Origin: Campanula takesimana
Lineage: Eukaryota > Streptophyta > Magnoliopsida > Asterales > Campanulaceae
Direction of reading: 5' to 3'
Length of the DNA: 64,000 nucleotides
Assembly (NCBI GenBank): GCA_026119855.1
Contig: JAOWBW010000112.1
Location: 1,116,001 to 1,180,000, forward strand
The notes under the pieces were generated by a model that was not told the origin of the DNA, made no database searches, and saw nothing but the letters and a program-made list of their open reading frames with translations. Made by a program: the position numbers and the translations under genes. Of the stretch, positions 13,935 to 26,800 are shown piece by piece; position 1 is the stretch's first letter, and every line of letters begins with the position of its first letter.

Positions 13935-14205
13935 TACCTCCATCCCAGTTTAAGGTTCTTGGTTTGTCTCAATTTAAGGTTTTTAGTTTTTTAGAGGTTT
14001 ATTTGAAGGAACTTTGAGCAAGTAACAAAAATTTTAAAACTTGTTAGTGGTACACCATTATAAATACTATCAACAACAACTTTTAAATCTTAATTACGAT
14101 AATTGGATGAACCAATAATATTATTGGGTAAAGTTCTTTCAGAGAAACACAAAAAAAAAACAAAAAAAAACTAAGAACCTTACTTAAACTGGGACGGAGG
14201 GAGTA
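13935..14205. mobile_element. Stowaway-like MITE upstream of the PORR gene
   Basis: Left TACCTCCATCCCAGTTTAAG and right CTTAAACTGGGACGGAGGGA-GTA form a strong terminal inverted repeat. Lies about 560 bp upstream of the PORR start codon. Confidence 0.78.
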
Positions 14206-14765
14206 GGAGATAAGCCAATTTAAAGGTAAAATAGCAAAGTTGAGGGGGCTATGTGCAAACTACCAGAAACTTGAAAATATCGCGTAGGGGCTCATGCCTA
14301 GTTCCTAAGTGGCATGCGCAGCAGCATGCCAGTCATTGTCTCTCTCTCTCTCGACCAAACCGACCCTCACAAATTCTCTCATCCCTCTCTACCCAAAACA
14401 CATTTAAACACCATTTTCGCTCTCTGAATCTGACCTTCTCCTCCAAACATCATACCCTTTTCACGGATTGTCCATCTCATCTCTCATTGACCATCATCCA
14501 AGTAAAAATTCAAGCTTGCGAGAGTTTCGAGTAGTGCATGCTAAGTGTTCGACGAAATTCCCGAGTGAGTATCTTTGAGCTAAAGCAGAGAATACGCACC
14601 TTTTTGTCTCCCGCCTAGTTTAAATAAAATCTTCTTTTAAGTTCAAATATTTGGAGATACTTGAGAGATCTAATCAATTGTGTGTTTGGCCAAACATTTT
14701 TGGTCTAGTCTCCGGGGCATCTCCTGTACACACACACACACACACACCACATTCAACCCATTTTG

Positions 14766-16019
14766 ATGAATTGGAAAATCACAACATTCTCCTCAATCTT
14801 AAAACGATTCAACTCTTACCAACACCATCAAATCCGAACAGTCTCAAAAGTCCGCCTAAAATGGATCAAAAACAAAGGCTTAGACCACATAATCGACCAC
14901 CATACTGATCTCAAAGCCGCCTCTTTAATCCAAACTGCCATTCACCACTCCCCAACTCAATTCCTCACCTCCAAATCCCTCGCTCAATCTCAAAAAATCC
15001 TCAATCTCACCATCCCCACACTCCGTTTCGTACGCCGCTATCCTAATCTCTTTCAAGAATTCCCTCACCCCAAATATCCTTCCCTTCCGTGCTTCCGCCT
15101 CACCAATTTAGCTCAATTCTTGATCAACCAAGAAGAGCTAATTCAGCGGAATAACCAAATGGGTCTTGTTGAAAAGCTCTGTAAGCTCCTCACGATGACA
15201 AAAACTCATTCTTTGCCCTTCCAATCAATTCACCCTTTGAAATGGGATTTAGGTTTGCCTCATGATTTCGATAAAGCAATTGTATTGAACCACCCGGATC
15301 TTTTTAGAATACAGGTCGGGTCTAATGGGTCGAGAAGTTTGGAGCTGGTTAAACGGGTTGATGAGTACGCTGTTTCTGAGCTAGAAAAGGGTGGTACTGG
15401 TGATGATGCAAAGGCTAGGAGAGGGCAAAATGAGTTGAGGTTTTCGATGACTTTTCCTAAAGGATACGGTGGTCAAAAGAAAGTCAAGGCTTGGATGGAT
15501 GAGTTTCAGAACTTGCCTTACATTTCACCTTATGAGGATTCGACTGCGATCGACCCCAATAGCGATTTGATGGAGAAGAGGGTTGTTGGGGTTTTACATG
15601 AGTTCTTGAGCTTGACTGTTTATAAGAAGACTAAAAGGAATAACTTGAGGAGTTTGAGGGAAGCATTAAATCTTCCGCATAGGTTTACAAGGATTTTTAC
15701 TAGGTATCCGGGCATATTTTATTTGTCGTTGAAGTGTAAGACGACGACTGTGACTTTAAAGGAAGGGTACAGACGGGGAAAATTGGTGAACCCTTGTGCG
15801 CTTGCGCGCTACAGGGAGAAGTTTGCTTATGTTATGAGAACTGGGTTGATTTATAGGAGTAAAGGTGCGGAATTGTTGATGCCTCAGCTGGATGAGCTTG
15901 TTGATCGTGAGGAGGATAGGGGGGGTCAAGAGGAATCGGAGGATGAAGAAGAGGTTGAAATGAGTGATGGATGCTTTGAAGATGAAAGTTCAGAGTTGGA
16001 AGAGAGTGATGAAGATTAA
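14766..16019 (+). CDS. PORR-domain protein (WTF1-like), intron-less, 417 aa
   Basis: Plant organelle RNA recognition (PORR/DUF860) protein; the family promotes group II intron splicing in mitochondria or chloroplasts. Start ATG at 14766 (MNWKITTFSS); the N-terminus is Arg/Ser-rich and lacks acids, fitting a mitochondrial transit peptide. The PORR domain begins near residue 30 (KVRLKWIKNKGLDHII) and runs to about residue 360, with TLRFVRRYPNLFQEF, PHRFTRIFTRYPGIFYLS and YREKFAYVMRTGLI. The tail (about 380-417) is acidic (Glu/Asp-rich). No introns, as usual for the family. An (AC)n microsatellite ends just upstream of the start, in the 5' leader. The exact paralogue cannot be named without a search. 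Confidence 0.93.
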   Translation: MNWKITTFSSILKRFNSYQHHQIRTVSKVRLKWIKNKGLDHIIDHHTDLKAASLIQTAIHHSPTQFLTSKSLAQSQKILNLTIPTLRFVRRYPNLFQEFPHPKYPSLPCFRLTNLAQFLINQEELIQRNNQMGLVEKLCKLLTMTKTHSLPFQSIHPLKWDLGLPHDFDKAIVLNHPDLFRIQVGSNGSRSLELVKRVDEYAVSELEKGGTGDDAKARRGQNELRFSMTFPKGYGGQKKVKAWMDEFQNLPYISPYEDSTAIDPNSDLMEKRVVGVLHEFLSLTVYKKTKRNNLRSLREALNLPHRFTRIFTRYPGIFYLSLKCKTTTVTLKEGYRRGKLVNPCALARYREKFAYVMRTGLIYRSKGAELLMPQLDELVDREEDRGGQEESEDEEEVEMSDGCFEDESSELEESDED

Positions 16020-16864
16020 AACTTCAGTCAATCAAACTCGGAGATTCATTTCTTTTGGTGGATAGCTGAAGGAGATATTTGTTCTTCAGGTAATTAGGAA
16101 AATGATTTTTGTTGCTCAATTTCCTATCAGAACTCACAAGAACAAGAGATTTAGCTTCTATACATATAATTAGTTTTTTATTTGTGGAAAGACTCGGAAT
16201 AAAATGCCAGATGCGATATACTCCTGCGTTTGATGATTAAATATAATTCAGTCACCTTGCCATGCCATAAGTGAGTGAACTTTTTTTTTCCCGACAAATT
16301 TGTTCCTTTTTTGAGCGTGCACAAGGTACTGATAAACATGTTCTACCTCCGCCCAAAAGAATGTCGGAAATTACTCTTTCAAGAGCTAATTTGGACTTTC
16401 ATTTTGGGATAAAGGGTTATAATTCTTTGAGGAATCTATTACTTGACTTTGACCTCTACAGCATGCTCCCTATTAGCATTATACCCCCATCAAGTTTCTC
16501 TTCTTCCTTAATCTTTTACCATGCAGTCCAAGCTGGTGTGTTGCCTGAAAAAAAAAAATCAACTGCTGATTGGCACGATGGTGTTCTTAGAGAAATTGGG
16601 TTTGAGAACTTGAGAATAACGGAACGAATTGTGATTATCAGTCTCATGAGTAAATACTAAAGTAAAAAAAAAAAACTTAAAATTTTGGATGTTGTATTTG
16701 TAGACCCAACATTATAATAACAACTAATCGAGATCTTGATAAAGGTTTGTGGCCAAAATTTTGCTTGATGCTTTTGTGCCTTGGCATTGCTCTGATCTCA
16801 ATTGTTAGTAATGTATATGGTTGATACCATTATATGGTGCCTTGGCATATACTATACAAACACA
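16020..16864 (+). other. Spacer downstream of the PORR gene
   Basis: No recognisable gene. Holds the presumed PORR 3' UTR and A/T-rich sequence. Open frames near 16271-16660 have no family resemblance and no splice or codon support. Confidence 0.5.
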
Positions 16865-17484
16865 TGCTCCCTCTGTCCCAGCTAGGCCTGGCAATTTTGA
16901 CCCGTTACCCACTAACCCGCACAACCCAACCCATTATAACCCAACCAAACCCATTTAAGTTAGCGGGTTGAAACGGGTTACCCGTCTCAACCCGTTAAGT
17001 TTAACGGGTCGACCCAACCCGCTTTAACCCATAAACAAGTAGAATCAATAAATTTAAGGCACCCCGATCAAAAAAAAAATAAAAAATAATAATAAACGGG
17101 TCGACCCGTTTCAACCCGCCAAACCAACCCGTTTCAACCCAACTCATTTGACCCGTCAGCTTAAACAGGTTGAAGCGGGTCGACCCGTTAACCCGACTCA
17201 ACACAACCCAACCCGCACAATTGCCAGGCCTAACTCCTAGCACAAGTAAGTCTAGAGGAGTGGGCACTATAATTAAGAGAAGTAGTTTATGTGTTGTAGA
17301 AAATAAAGAGAGAAAATGAGGGGTAAATAGTAATGTTGGTTGAAAAAATTGAGTGGTGAAAAATGAAAAGAGATAATGAGTGGAGTTAAATGGTGGTGTT
17401 GGTTGAATATAAATATATTTAAAACATTTTCATTTTGAACAGTCTCAATTGTAAGAGGGAAAGAAGTCTGAGACTGAGGGAGTA
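16865..17484. mobile_element. Stowaway-like MITE split by a hAT-type element
   Basis: Left end GCTCCCTCTGTCCCAGC and right end GTCTGAGACTGAGGGAGTA resemble Stowaway termini. The interior is interrupted by the element at 16883-17232. Confidence 0.6.
16883..17232. mobile_element. hAT-type element rich in AACCCG motifs, nested in a Stowaway
   Basis: Near-perfect terminal inverted repeat TAGGCCTGGCAATT / AATTGCCAGGCCTA. Interior is almost entirely AACCCG / CGGGTT repeats around an AT-rich centre. The flanks GTCCCAGC and CTCCTAGC could be a decayed 8-bp target duplication (6 of 8 match, one base offset), so superfamily is inferred from its relatives in this window. Confidence 0.65.
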
Positions 17485-17866
17485 CATATATTTATATACA
17501 CATGTACATATATTATTCACATACATATATATGCAGAGAGGATACGATACAGGAAGAACATCCGAGTATGACACTATTGAGAGCCCCAAAAATTGCAAAC
17601 TGGAAAAGGAAGACAATATAAATACTTGAATATGTAGTCAAAACAAAACTATCACCAGAGCCTTTAATTGCCATAAAATTTAATTACTCTGCTGCATGTA
17701 ATAACATAGTACAAAAAAGAGCACAACTAGTAAAACCCAAATTTCTGCATTAGAACTAGAACTCAAAACACATGTCAAGACAGTTATAATTCTTCAAAAT
17801 CCGAGAGCAAAAAATATATATACTACGAGAGCACAAATCCATTCTTAAATCTTTATCGTCAACATG

Positions 17867-20800
17867 TTAATCCCAAGCACTGGGTGCTCCTGAACCATAT
17901 CCACCACCACCACCTCCGTAACCACCACCCCCGTAACCACCACCCCCATAACCACCACCACCACCATAACCGCCGCCATATCCACCACCGCCGCCACCTC
18001 CATAGTAATCATTGCCACCCCTGCTTGGGGCTTCTCTTCTGAAGTCACGACCTCCAAACCGGCCCCCACCTGACCTCCTGTTCTTACCCCCACCGTATGA
18101 AGCTCGACTTGCAAAACGAGAGAGCCATTCGGGTACTTCTTGATTGGATTCTTGCATCAGATCGGCAAGTGGTTTTGCTAACGATGAATTATTCTCGTTG
18201 AAGAAAGCTGTAGCCAATCCTGACTTGCCAGCTCGCCCTGTACGTCCTATTCGGTGTACGTAGTCATCAATATCATTAGGAAGGTCAAAATTCACGACAT
18301 GGGCTACATGTGGGATATCAAGACCACGTGCTGCCACATCAGTTGCAACTAAGATAGGTGTGGCTCCACTCTTAAATGACCTTAGTGCTTGCTCCCTTTC
18401 CTGCATGAAACCAACAAATGATTGCTAAGACTAGAATACCAATAAACGAACACAAGTTGTCAATACAAGGACAAATAAAAAAAAAACAAGATGCATGATG
18501 AATCACGTATAAAACTATTCATTCGAAATATATCCTTAGACCACATGCCAAAAAGCAAAGAGCTAGTGAATTCCAATTAAACTATATATCCACGCTGCGT
18601 TATAGGATGAGTATCGACTCCCTCAAACGAGAGCAAGATCATATAACTAAAACGCGACATTGTTTCCACCCCTACACTCATTTACCATGTGAGGGGCAAT
18701 GCTATTCCTACACTCGACGTGATGCTTTATTTACTTGAAGTTGATGTTCTGTATTGTAAAATGGAGAGCCGAGCCTAGGTAGAAAAGTGGGGTGGGAAAA
18801 GTGGTGCTCCCAACTGAATGAAGTTCTACTAGCTTTTAGGTTCTGTGAGAAATAACTAGAAAGCATAAAAAAGGAGATTGATTATAAGCTCATTATTTGT
18901 CTTGCAAGGAAACAAAATAATAATGTGTACTTACAAGGAGTCAAATCCTATTTCCCCACCAAAAAGTTCTCAAATACCTTATCTCGAATTGAAACTTTGT
19001 GAAAATAGAAACGCAGTATCCAATAAGATCATGAATAGCCCAAGACACAAAAGTAAATCCACTTCGCAGATAAATTTTCCCTTCTGATAGACCATATATA
19101 TTGGGTAACCATTCAAGCGAATTTACTTTCTTGGGTTACTCATGATCGTATTGGAAACTGAAAATGAGTAGAGGCTTCCAACAATATTCAGTTTGCAAGA
19201 GCTACTAATTAGAAGTGAGTAACCCTCTCACAGCCAATCATTGTTTATGGAAGAATATACTTTTATGACAGAAATGAATAAATATTGACTCTGCTCAGTG
19301 AAGCCCTTTAGAAAGGTACATGATTAAGGGGAGCTAATTGACTGCAATATAATAGTCTGCATGAAGCATTCCAACCTTACCATAAGCTGAAGTGATTAAT
19401 TTTACTTTTGTCAAAAACCAAGTATACTTTCTGGACCATAAGTTTTTGAAGAAGTCATGTTCTAATTACAAGTAGGATTACCAAAAGCACACTACTGGAC
19501 TCTTTCCCCAGGAATGCTGCGAGTAAATATATATATATATATAAATAACATCTATCTTTCTTCATCTAACAACAGCTTCATCCATGGGTAGGATATCTCC
19601 TCCCAATACATCCAAAAGGATTTCTTATTCTGAACTCGCAGAAATATGCATGGATCAAGAAGAAACGGGCGGTTCCATGGTTCCATATAGATATGATATG
19701 TTTCAGCAAGACAAAAATCACTATCAAGAAAAAGAGAGTGCTAGGTGGTAGTTACTCAAGTCTGGTAGCCTCTGATATTACTAACACCATGGGCACATAG
19801 ATGTCACCAGATTTGGCCACAACATTCCAGTTGACAATAATTGACTGGGTCACATCATATGGTCACAAAGGCAGCCAATGATGTAGCAACCAACAATAGC
19901 CAAATAGGGTTTCATGGCCAAAATTAGGTGACTTCCTCCTACCTCTAGGCTAGGGGTGCTCTACATGAATAAAAAGTGAAAGTCAACACCATGCACGCAA
20001 ATCATGGACAAAAGCCTGGTTACCACAAAACTTTAGCCAAAAACAATGACATAGCATAGCAACTAAGAGAAAGAAATAACCAAAATAACACAATAAAAAT
20101 TATATTTAATGATAAGAAGAGGAAGAAAAGGTAAGCCATAGTGCAAACATGCACCGAAATTAGAAAAACTGATGTGTTGCAAAGATACACAAAGCAGGGT
20201 CTAGATCAACAACCGTAAGAATAACAAGTTAATGTGTAATCTTCTAAGGAGATGAATACATTTTGTATTACCATTGTGCGACTTGCATAATTCACATGCT
20301 TTCAAGTGTTCCCACCGGGAATAGTATCTACGAAGATAGAAGTACTCCCTCGGTGCCTAAATGAATCTCCATAATCCGAAAACTATAGTCCCTAACAAAT
20401 GGCCAATTTTATTGGTGAAATTACTAAACTATCTATAATCAAGCATCATATAGATTCATTCTTACAATCATGTTGTTGTATGGTGTTTAGGCAATTATGC
20501 TGGTAAGAGTGCTCAAAATTCAACTTTCCTAGATTATCCTTTCAAATTAAAAAGAGACATTAAAATTAGGGACAGATGGAGTTTAATAATACAAGGACTC
20601 CGTACCATTTCTCCATGCATCTATTGACACAAGAAGACACCGACACGGGTATGAAATCCACATCGATAGGTCGCGTGGGAAGGTGGACTCGGCTAACAAG
20701 AACATTAGGGTTTAAGGTATACGAGGCGAGAGGCGCGTCATCAAGGTGGAAGTCAACTTAGGCGACTTTTGGACTGAAGTTCCAAATCGATCCCTTCAAA

Positions 20801-23800
20801 GTTTTGAAACTTTGATGCACTCGTTCAGGGGCATCAAATGACAAGAGGTTTTCCGGGCCTGAATTTTGCTGTTTGGGTTAGTAAGTTGAAGCCCAAAATG
20901 TCGTTATTCGAGTACACAATAGAGGGAACGTAGATTAACAAAGTCACAACACGAGAGCTACGTCTTCGTTGTTGCGGCATGCCACTGAAGGGAGAATTGT
21001 GACCAGAGTTGGAGGTGTGAAGAGTTCCACTGCTCCGGTGAATACTATGAAGTGTATTGTGTGTGCCCTCAATAATACAAACTTAATCCCATTCGAAATG
21101 ACTAAGCGAACTGGAGAACGAAACTATTTTTTTGTGGTAGGGTTACTTGCCTATTGAATAATAACTAATGACAAGCAAATTGATCAATAGTTTTATACTC
21201 CCTCCGTCCCAGAGTAAGTGTCCACCTTTCCTTTTTAGTCTGTCCCAGAGTCAGTGTCCCTTCCCTAAAATGGCAAATAATCTTTACTATTCCTCCCACT
21301 TCTCTCTTACTTTACTTTTATACCCACAACACCAATCAAGTTACTATTCCCTACCCCCACCTTCTCTCTCCTACCTCACTTTTCATACTCACAACACTTA
21401 CATCACTTCCACCATTTCTTAATCTTCATGCAAATGGAAGGGTGAACACTCACTATGGGACGAAGGGAGTATAAGATAATTATGATACGACAAGAATGAT
21501 TATCATATACTCCCTCCGTCCCAGCTTACTTGACACTTATTTCCATTTTGGTCCGTCCCAGCTCACTTGACACTTCCCAAAATAGCCTACTTTTTATAAT
21601 TTTATATTCACTCTACCCCACCACTCAATCTCTTTCTTCATTTTCCACCACTCAATTTATTCAACCAACACTACTATTTACCTAATTCATTCTGTCTCTT
21701 CATTTTCTACCACACATTTTCTTTATTTTATTTTTTTCCTTAGTTATTGTGCCCACCTTTTGAGTGTCAAGTGAGGTGGGACGGAGGGAGTACATAAGTA
21801 TAATTTTGTTCCACACCGGTCCGTACCGGGAGGTATGTGCCGCACCAATCTCGCATTGGTGCCGAACATACCAGCACCGTTCCATTTCTGAACTAGATTG
21901 AACCAATTTGTACGGGCCTAAACCAGCCGAAAGTTGAACTCCAATAGCATGCACAATAATTATATTTTTAAAATGACTAAATGCTATATACTCCCTCCGT
22001 CCCGCTCGAATTAGGATTCTTGGTCAAGTAATTTATACTTTGACCAAAAATTTGAAGAAAAATAATTATCTTAATGAAAATTTAAAAATGGTTATTTAGT
22101 TTATTATTAATCGTGATACAATAACAATTTTTAAATGTTAATTAGCATACTTATTTTTCTTCAAATTATTGGTCAAAGTATAATTTGCTTGACCAAGAAT
22201 TCTAATTCGAGCGGGACGGAGGGAGTAGAAATTATTTCATATGTTTTGAATATAATAGTATACGTGATTTCTTTAAGCTTGTATAAAATATGTTGGTAAA
22301 TCCTATTTGCCAAGCAATAACTAAGAGGATTGCTTGGCCATGGACGACTCCAAAATGATTGGACCCCATCAAGTGTTTCAATCAAATGGTTGAGTTTACA
22401 ACCTTGTTGCATGTACTAGATCCATAATTGTAGACCAAAATTAACCAAAAGATTGCATGCTGATATCTCCAAAGTCCCTAAAATATCTACCAGTCGATCA
22501 TTCTTCAGCATCATTGTTTCAGAAATTCAACGTCAGACAACTAATAATAAGAATATGAAAAAGTCTCTCATGGCCCAATTCTTATTACAGCGCTTGAATA
22601 ATCTCTCTTTCACGAGATTGAGAGGTTTCGTGCATGTAATGAAACAAAGCCTTGAGACAAATTGTTGAACATAAAATATAGCTTTGACCCATGAGTAATA
22701 AGAACATATATAATCTCAGACTCAGTTCAAGAAATATATAACTGGAAGGAAAAAAAAAAAAAACAAAGATCATTTTAACTCACAGGCTGTGTTCTATCAC
22801 CATGAATCGTAGTAGCAGGAAATCCATTGGTGTATAACCAATGTTCCAGCGAATCAGCCCCTTTCTTCGTCTCAACAAATACCAACGTCAGAGATTGCTG
22901 CAAAATAACAAATTATGCCAATTATATACCATCCACTCAGGCAAATGACACTTTCAACAAGTTGCAAGTGCCACTACTCCCTACCTCTCTCCATGTATTT
23001 ACAGGTAGAAACAAACATATAGTGCAGATTTGCGTAAACTTCATGAACAAAGAAAAAATGCTAGATCCACCAGGATTTGAATTTTACCTTGCCATGAGCT
23101 CCATTTGCTTTTTGAGCATGAAGAAGGTCCATAAGGTGGCTTCTCTTATCACTTTCTTGAACATATTCGACTCTTTGGACAATCAAATCCGTACTTGAGC
23201 CAACACGGCCAACAGTCAAAAATACGTAGTTTGCAAGAAAATCAGATGCTAGTCTCTGCATAACAACAAAAAAGTTCAAACACATTAGCCCAATCTATTA
23301 TAATTGCGGTAAGCCAATAAAGAGTACACTCCTAATCAAATACCAGTATTACCATAACAGTCCTTCCTTAGCTAATTTTATATGTACCAGTTACTGAAAA
23401 ATAATGCTTTAAAAATGATTGTCAATGTGTAATGAACACTAATCACATCATCAATTTTTTATCGCAAGCGCATTCCATAAATAGATGTTGAACAACTATC
23501 CAGGGCATACTTGATAAAGCACCCTGTTTATATAGCAACAACTCGAGAAGCATATAAGGGAACTTGTCTTAATTTCATTAGAAGTATTTAAGTATATCAA
23601 AACTTCAGTAAATCCTTGCATAGTCAATCAAACTACTCCCTAGTTATAAAGTTGTTAAATAACATACTCCCAACAGGACTCTTCCAGAAATAGAAATAAG
23701 AAAACAATGATAAGATGGTATCCATTATACAAGAACAGGAATAAATTTCTCATTGATAATCCAAGAAAGCATATAAATGAACATCCACAAAAGTACCACC

Positions 23801-26800
23801 CACCATTCCGAGACTTAGATTTAACAATATAGATTGAATGGACACACCCAAAAAAAAAAAAAAAATTCTCCTGATATGATGCTAAACAATGCAGAATTTA
23901 CATCAGATAGAAGCCCATGGCTACATAGAAACCAGGAGAGCTATATAATTGTTGCAAAAGCGCAAAGAGAAAACCAAGACTGTAAGAAGAAAAACATACC
24001 TGGATTTCTCTGGGAAAGGTGGCACTAAACAACATGGTCTGCCTTTCTCCACGTGGCGGCATGTCCATTTGTTCAACAATCTTTCTGATCTGGGGCTCAA
24101 ACCCCATATCGAGCATTCGATCAGCTTCATCAAGGGCCAAATACCTAATCAGCTGTAGTGAAACTTTTGCCCTCTCGAGCATATCGACTAATCTTCCTGG
24201 GGTTGCTACAAGAATATCAACCCCTCTCTCCAGTTCCCGTAACTGTTCAAGTACAGTCAAAGATTACCATGTAAAGATAGAACTATAATAACAAAAAGCC
24301 AGGTGACGCATAGCTAAATGAGGACAGGCAAAAATTCTAGCTAGAATATAGAATAGAGCTTCATCAGTTCTATGTGTGACTCAAGCCACTTGAAAACAGT
24401 TGATTCGAGTGATTTAAACATAAAAAAAGCTCATGTTCAATTTATAAGTCTTAACCCAAACTTGCACAATAATCATCAACAAGCTGGGTTAACTAGTATT
24501 GTATACCAAATACCAATACATCTTGATATACTTTCGGAAAGATAAGACTTTATTTATACAACCGCAACGCAGATTTAGTCCCAAAATGATTTGGGGTCGC
24601 ACATGAAACGTTGAATGGACCCGTCAATGAGAGGTGACTAAACAACGAAAAAGCGGAGAGATGATAAAACACAACAGAAAAAAAAAAAAATTGAAAACAA
24701 AAAAGCTAAGAAGATATTTAACAGAAAGTAAACAGAAAGTAATAAGTGTCAAGAAATATAAACTATTTATTTATGACAAAGTAAAAAAAAAGGTGGGATG
24801 ATCTTTTAGGCAGGGGGGTACGGTAATATATTGATAGTATGCATCTACTAGGCAATCCTTTCTAATAAGAAACTCTACGAAGTTATCTATCGAGTAAACG
24901 ACATTTTTGCCATCTGTACTATTCAGTTTTTTCATTTTCACCTTTGTACTACTGAAACTACCAACTTATCATGCGTACTATTAATAAATAACAAATTAAA
25001 CCTAAATTCCTAACACCTGTTAAAAATTTAACGGGTTATCCTAATAAGCATCTAGTTGACTTAGTCCATACTGACTGTCACTGACTTGGCAAAAATTAAA
25101 CTATACTCGTTAAATTTTTAATGAAATTGTCAACACTAATTAACTCATAAGAATTACAAAAAGAAAAAAAAGGAAAAAGAAAAAAGAAAATAAAACACCA
25201 AGCAACACCCACGTCTTCCTCCCAATCACCCTCCCCGTTCATCTTCAAACACTGCTCCTTTCTCTCTTTCTTAATTCCACAATCCCTCCCTCCCCCTCCT
25301 CATAAATGCCCCTCTCCTTCACTTCGTCTCTTACCCCTTCAAACCCTAGTAATGTGATACTACAAATAACAAATTAGCAACAAAAAATAAATCTGGGTAT
25401 TTGGTTAGGGTTTGAAAACCCCCCAAATCGATTTTCAACAGAAATTCGTGGTACGAATTCTGTTTGCTAAGGCAGATCCAAAGAGTTATTGGATGCGATT
25501 TAGCGTTTCAATTATAGATTTAGATTTGGGAAACTGGTGATAGTGACTTGGGGGTTACAAATTTTGAAAACAAAGGGGGATGCAGGTTAATAAAAAGGAA
25601 GATGAAAGGAATGGCAGCAAGTGAACGAGGAGTACAGTGGGTGACGACTAAGGAGAGAACGATGGTTGGTGTGGTTTGGGAACCGGGGAGATGAGCATGG
25701 AGAGAGGGGATTTTGAGATTGATTAGAGGAAGACATTTGAATCTGGGAAGAAGAGAGTTATCTTTGTTGTTGGGATTAATTAGTTTGTTTTGATGAATTT
25801 TTGACATTATTTAACTAGTTACTAGTCGGTACACCCGTGCGATGCACGGGGCGTTACTAATTTATCAACTAAACCGATAAAATCTCAATTGTTATTATAT
25901 TTAAATTTGGGAGGTTGAATTTTGTAGTACTCAATTAAAACCTGAGGAAAACTACTTCACCAACCTACTGATGTTTCCTTTAACTTAATAAGCAACATAT
26001 ACTCCCTTCGTCCCAGAATGATGTTTCTATAGTAAATTTTAAAAACTTACAGATGTGCTCGCACGATATTTGGGTTCTCACAGGATGACGACCATATATA
26101 AATAACTCCTTTTATTTGTCTATCATGTTCATATAATGAATGAAATGTAAAAGTACATTCGACTCTATCTCTCAGTACTCCCGACATTATAAATAACACA
26201 TATTATTTGTCTATCTTGTTTATATATTTTTAACGTATTTCTGGACAGTGGCAGTCATTAAGCTAATTGTTACTGTATATAGCTTCCCAAAGAGTCCGGC
26301 GAGGTCAACCAAAGAGTTCGAGCACCTTAGTATAGAGTCACCTTAAGATCCGCTATCATTCCTCTCGAACATCTGATTCATCATATTGAACATCTTGCAC
26401 AGTCCGGAATCAAGAGGAAGCAAACCATGGAGGTCAAGGTGATTCTTCATGTAGTGAGCCATGGCACGATGCTCACCCCTTGATTTATTCTTGAACTTCG
26501 ATGAGGCACTGACTGTGATGGCATGTTGGAATAGAGAGGTGCGATCCCTTTCATTTTTCTTTTTACCTTTGCATGGCAGGAAAGGGCACTCAAACTTTTG
26601 GTCAGATAGTCAATCATAACTGCAAATAGCATACTTACCTGAATTAAATTTATTTAGGCCGTCACTGAATGATACGTCTTGTTCCTCTTCGGAGTCCAAG
26701 CTTTCATCATCACACAAATTTTTTGACATATCTACTTTCGGGGAAAACAGGATATAGAAAGATGTATGTGTTACTTTTCATTACCTTCCAATGGTTTATA

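Noticed and set aside
16271..16660. 129-codon frame downstream of the PORR gene
   Set aside because: Contains homopolymer runs and no recognisable domain; no evidence of a real gene.
17845..18114. Val-rich minus-strand frame overlapping the helicase C-terminus
   Set aside because: Out-of-frame reading of the GGT-rich Gly tail of the helicase.
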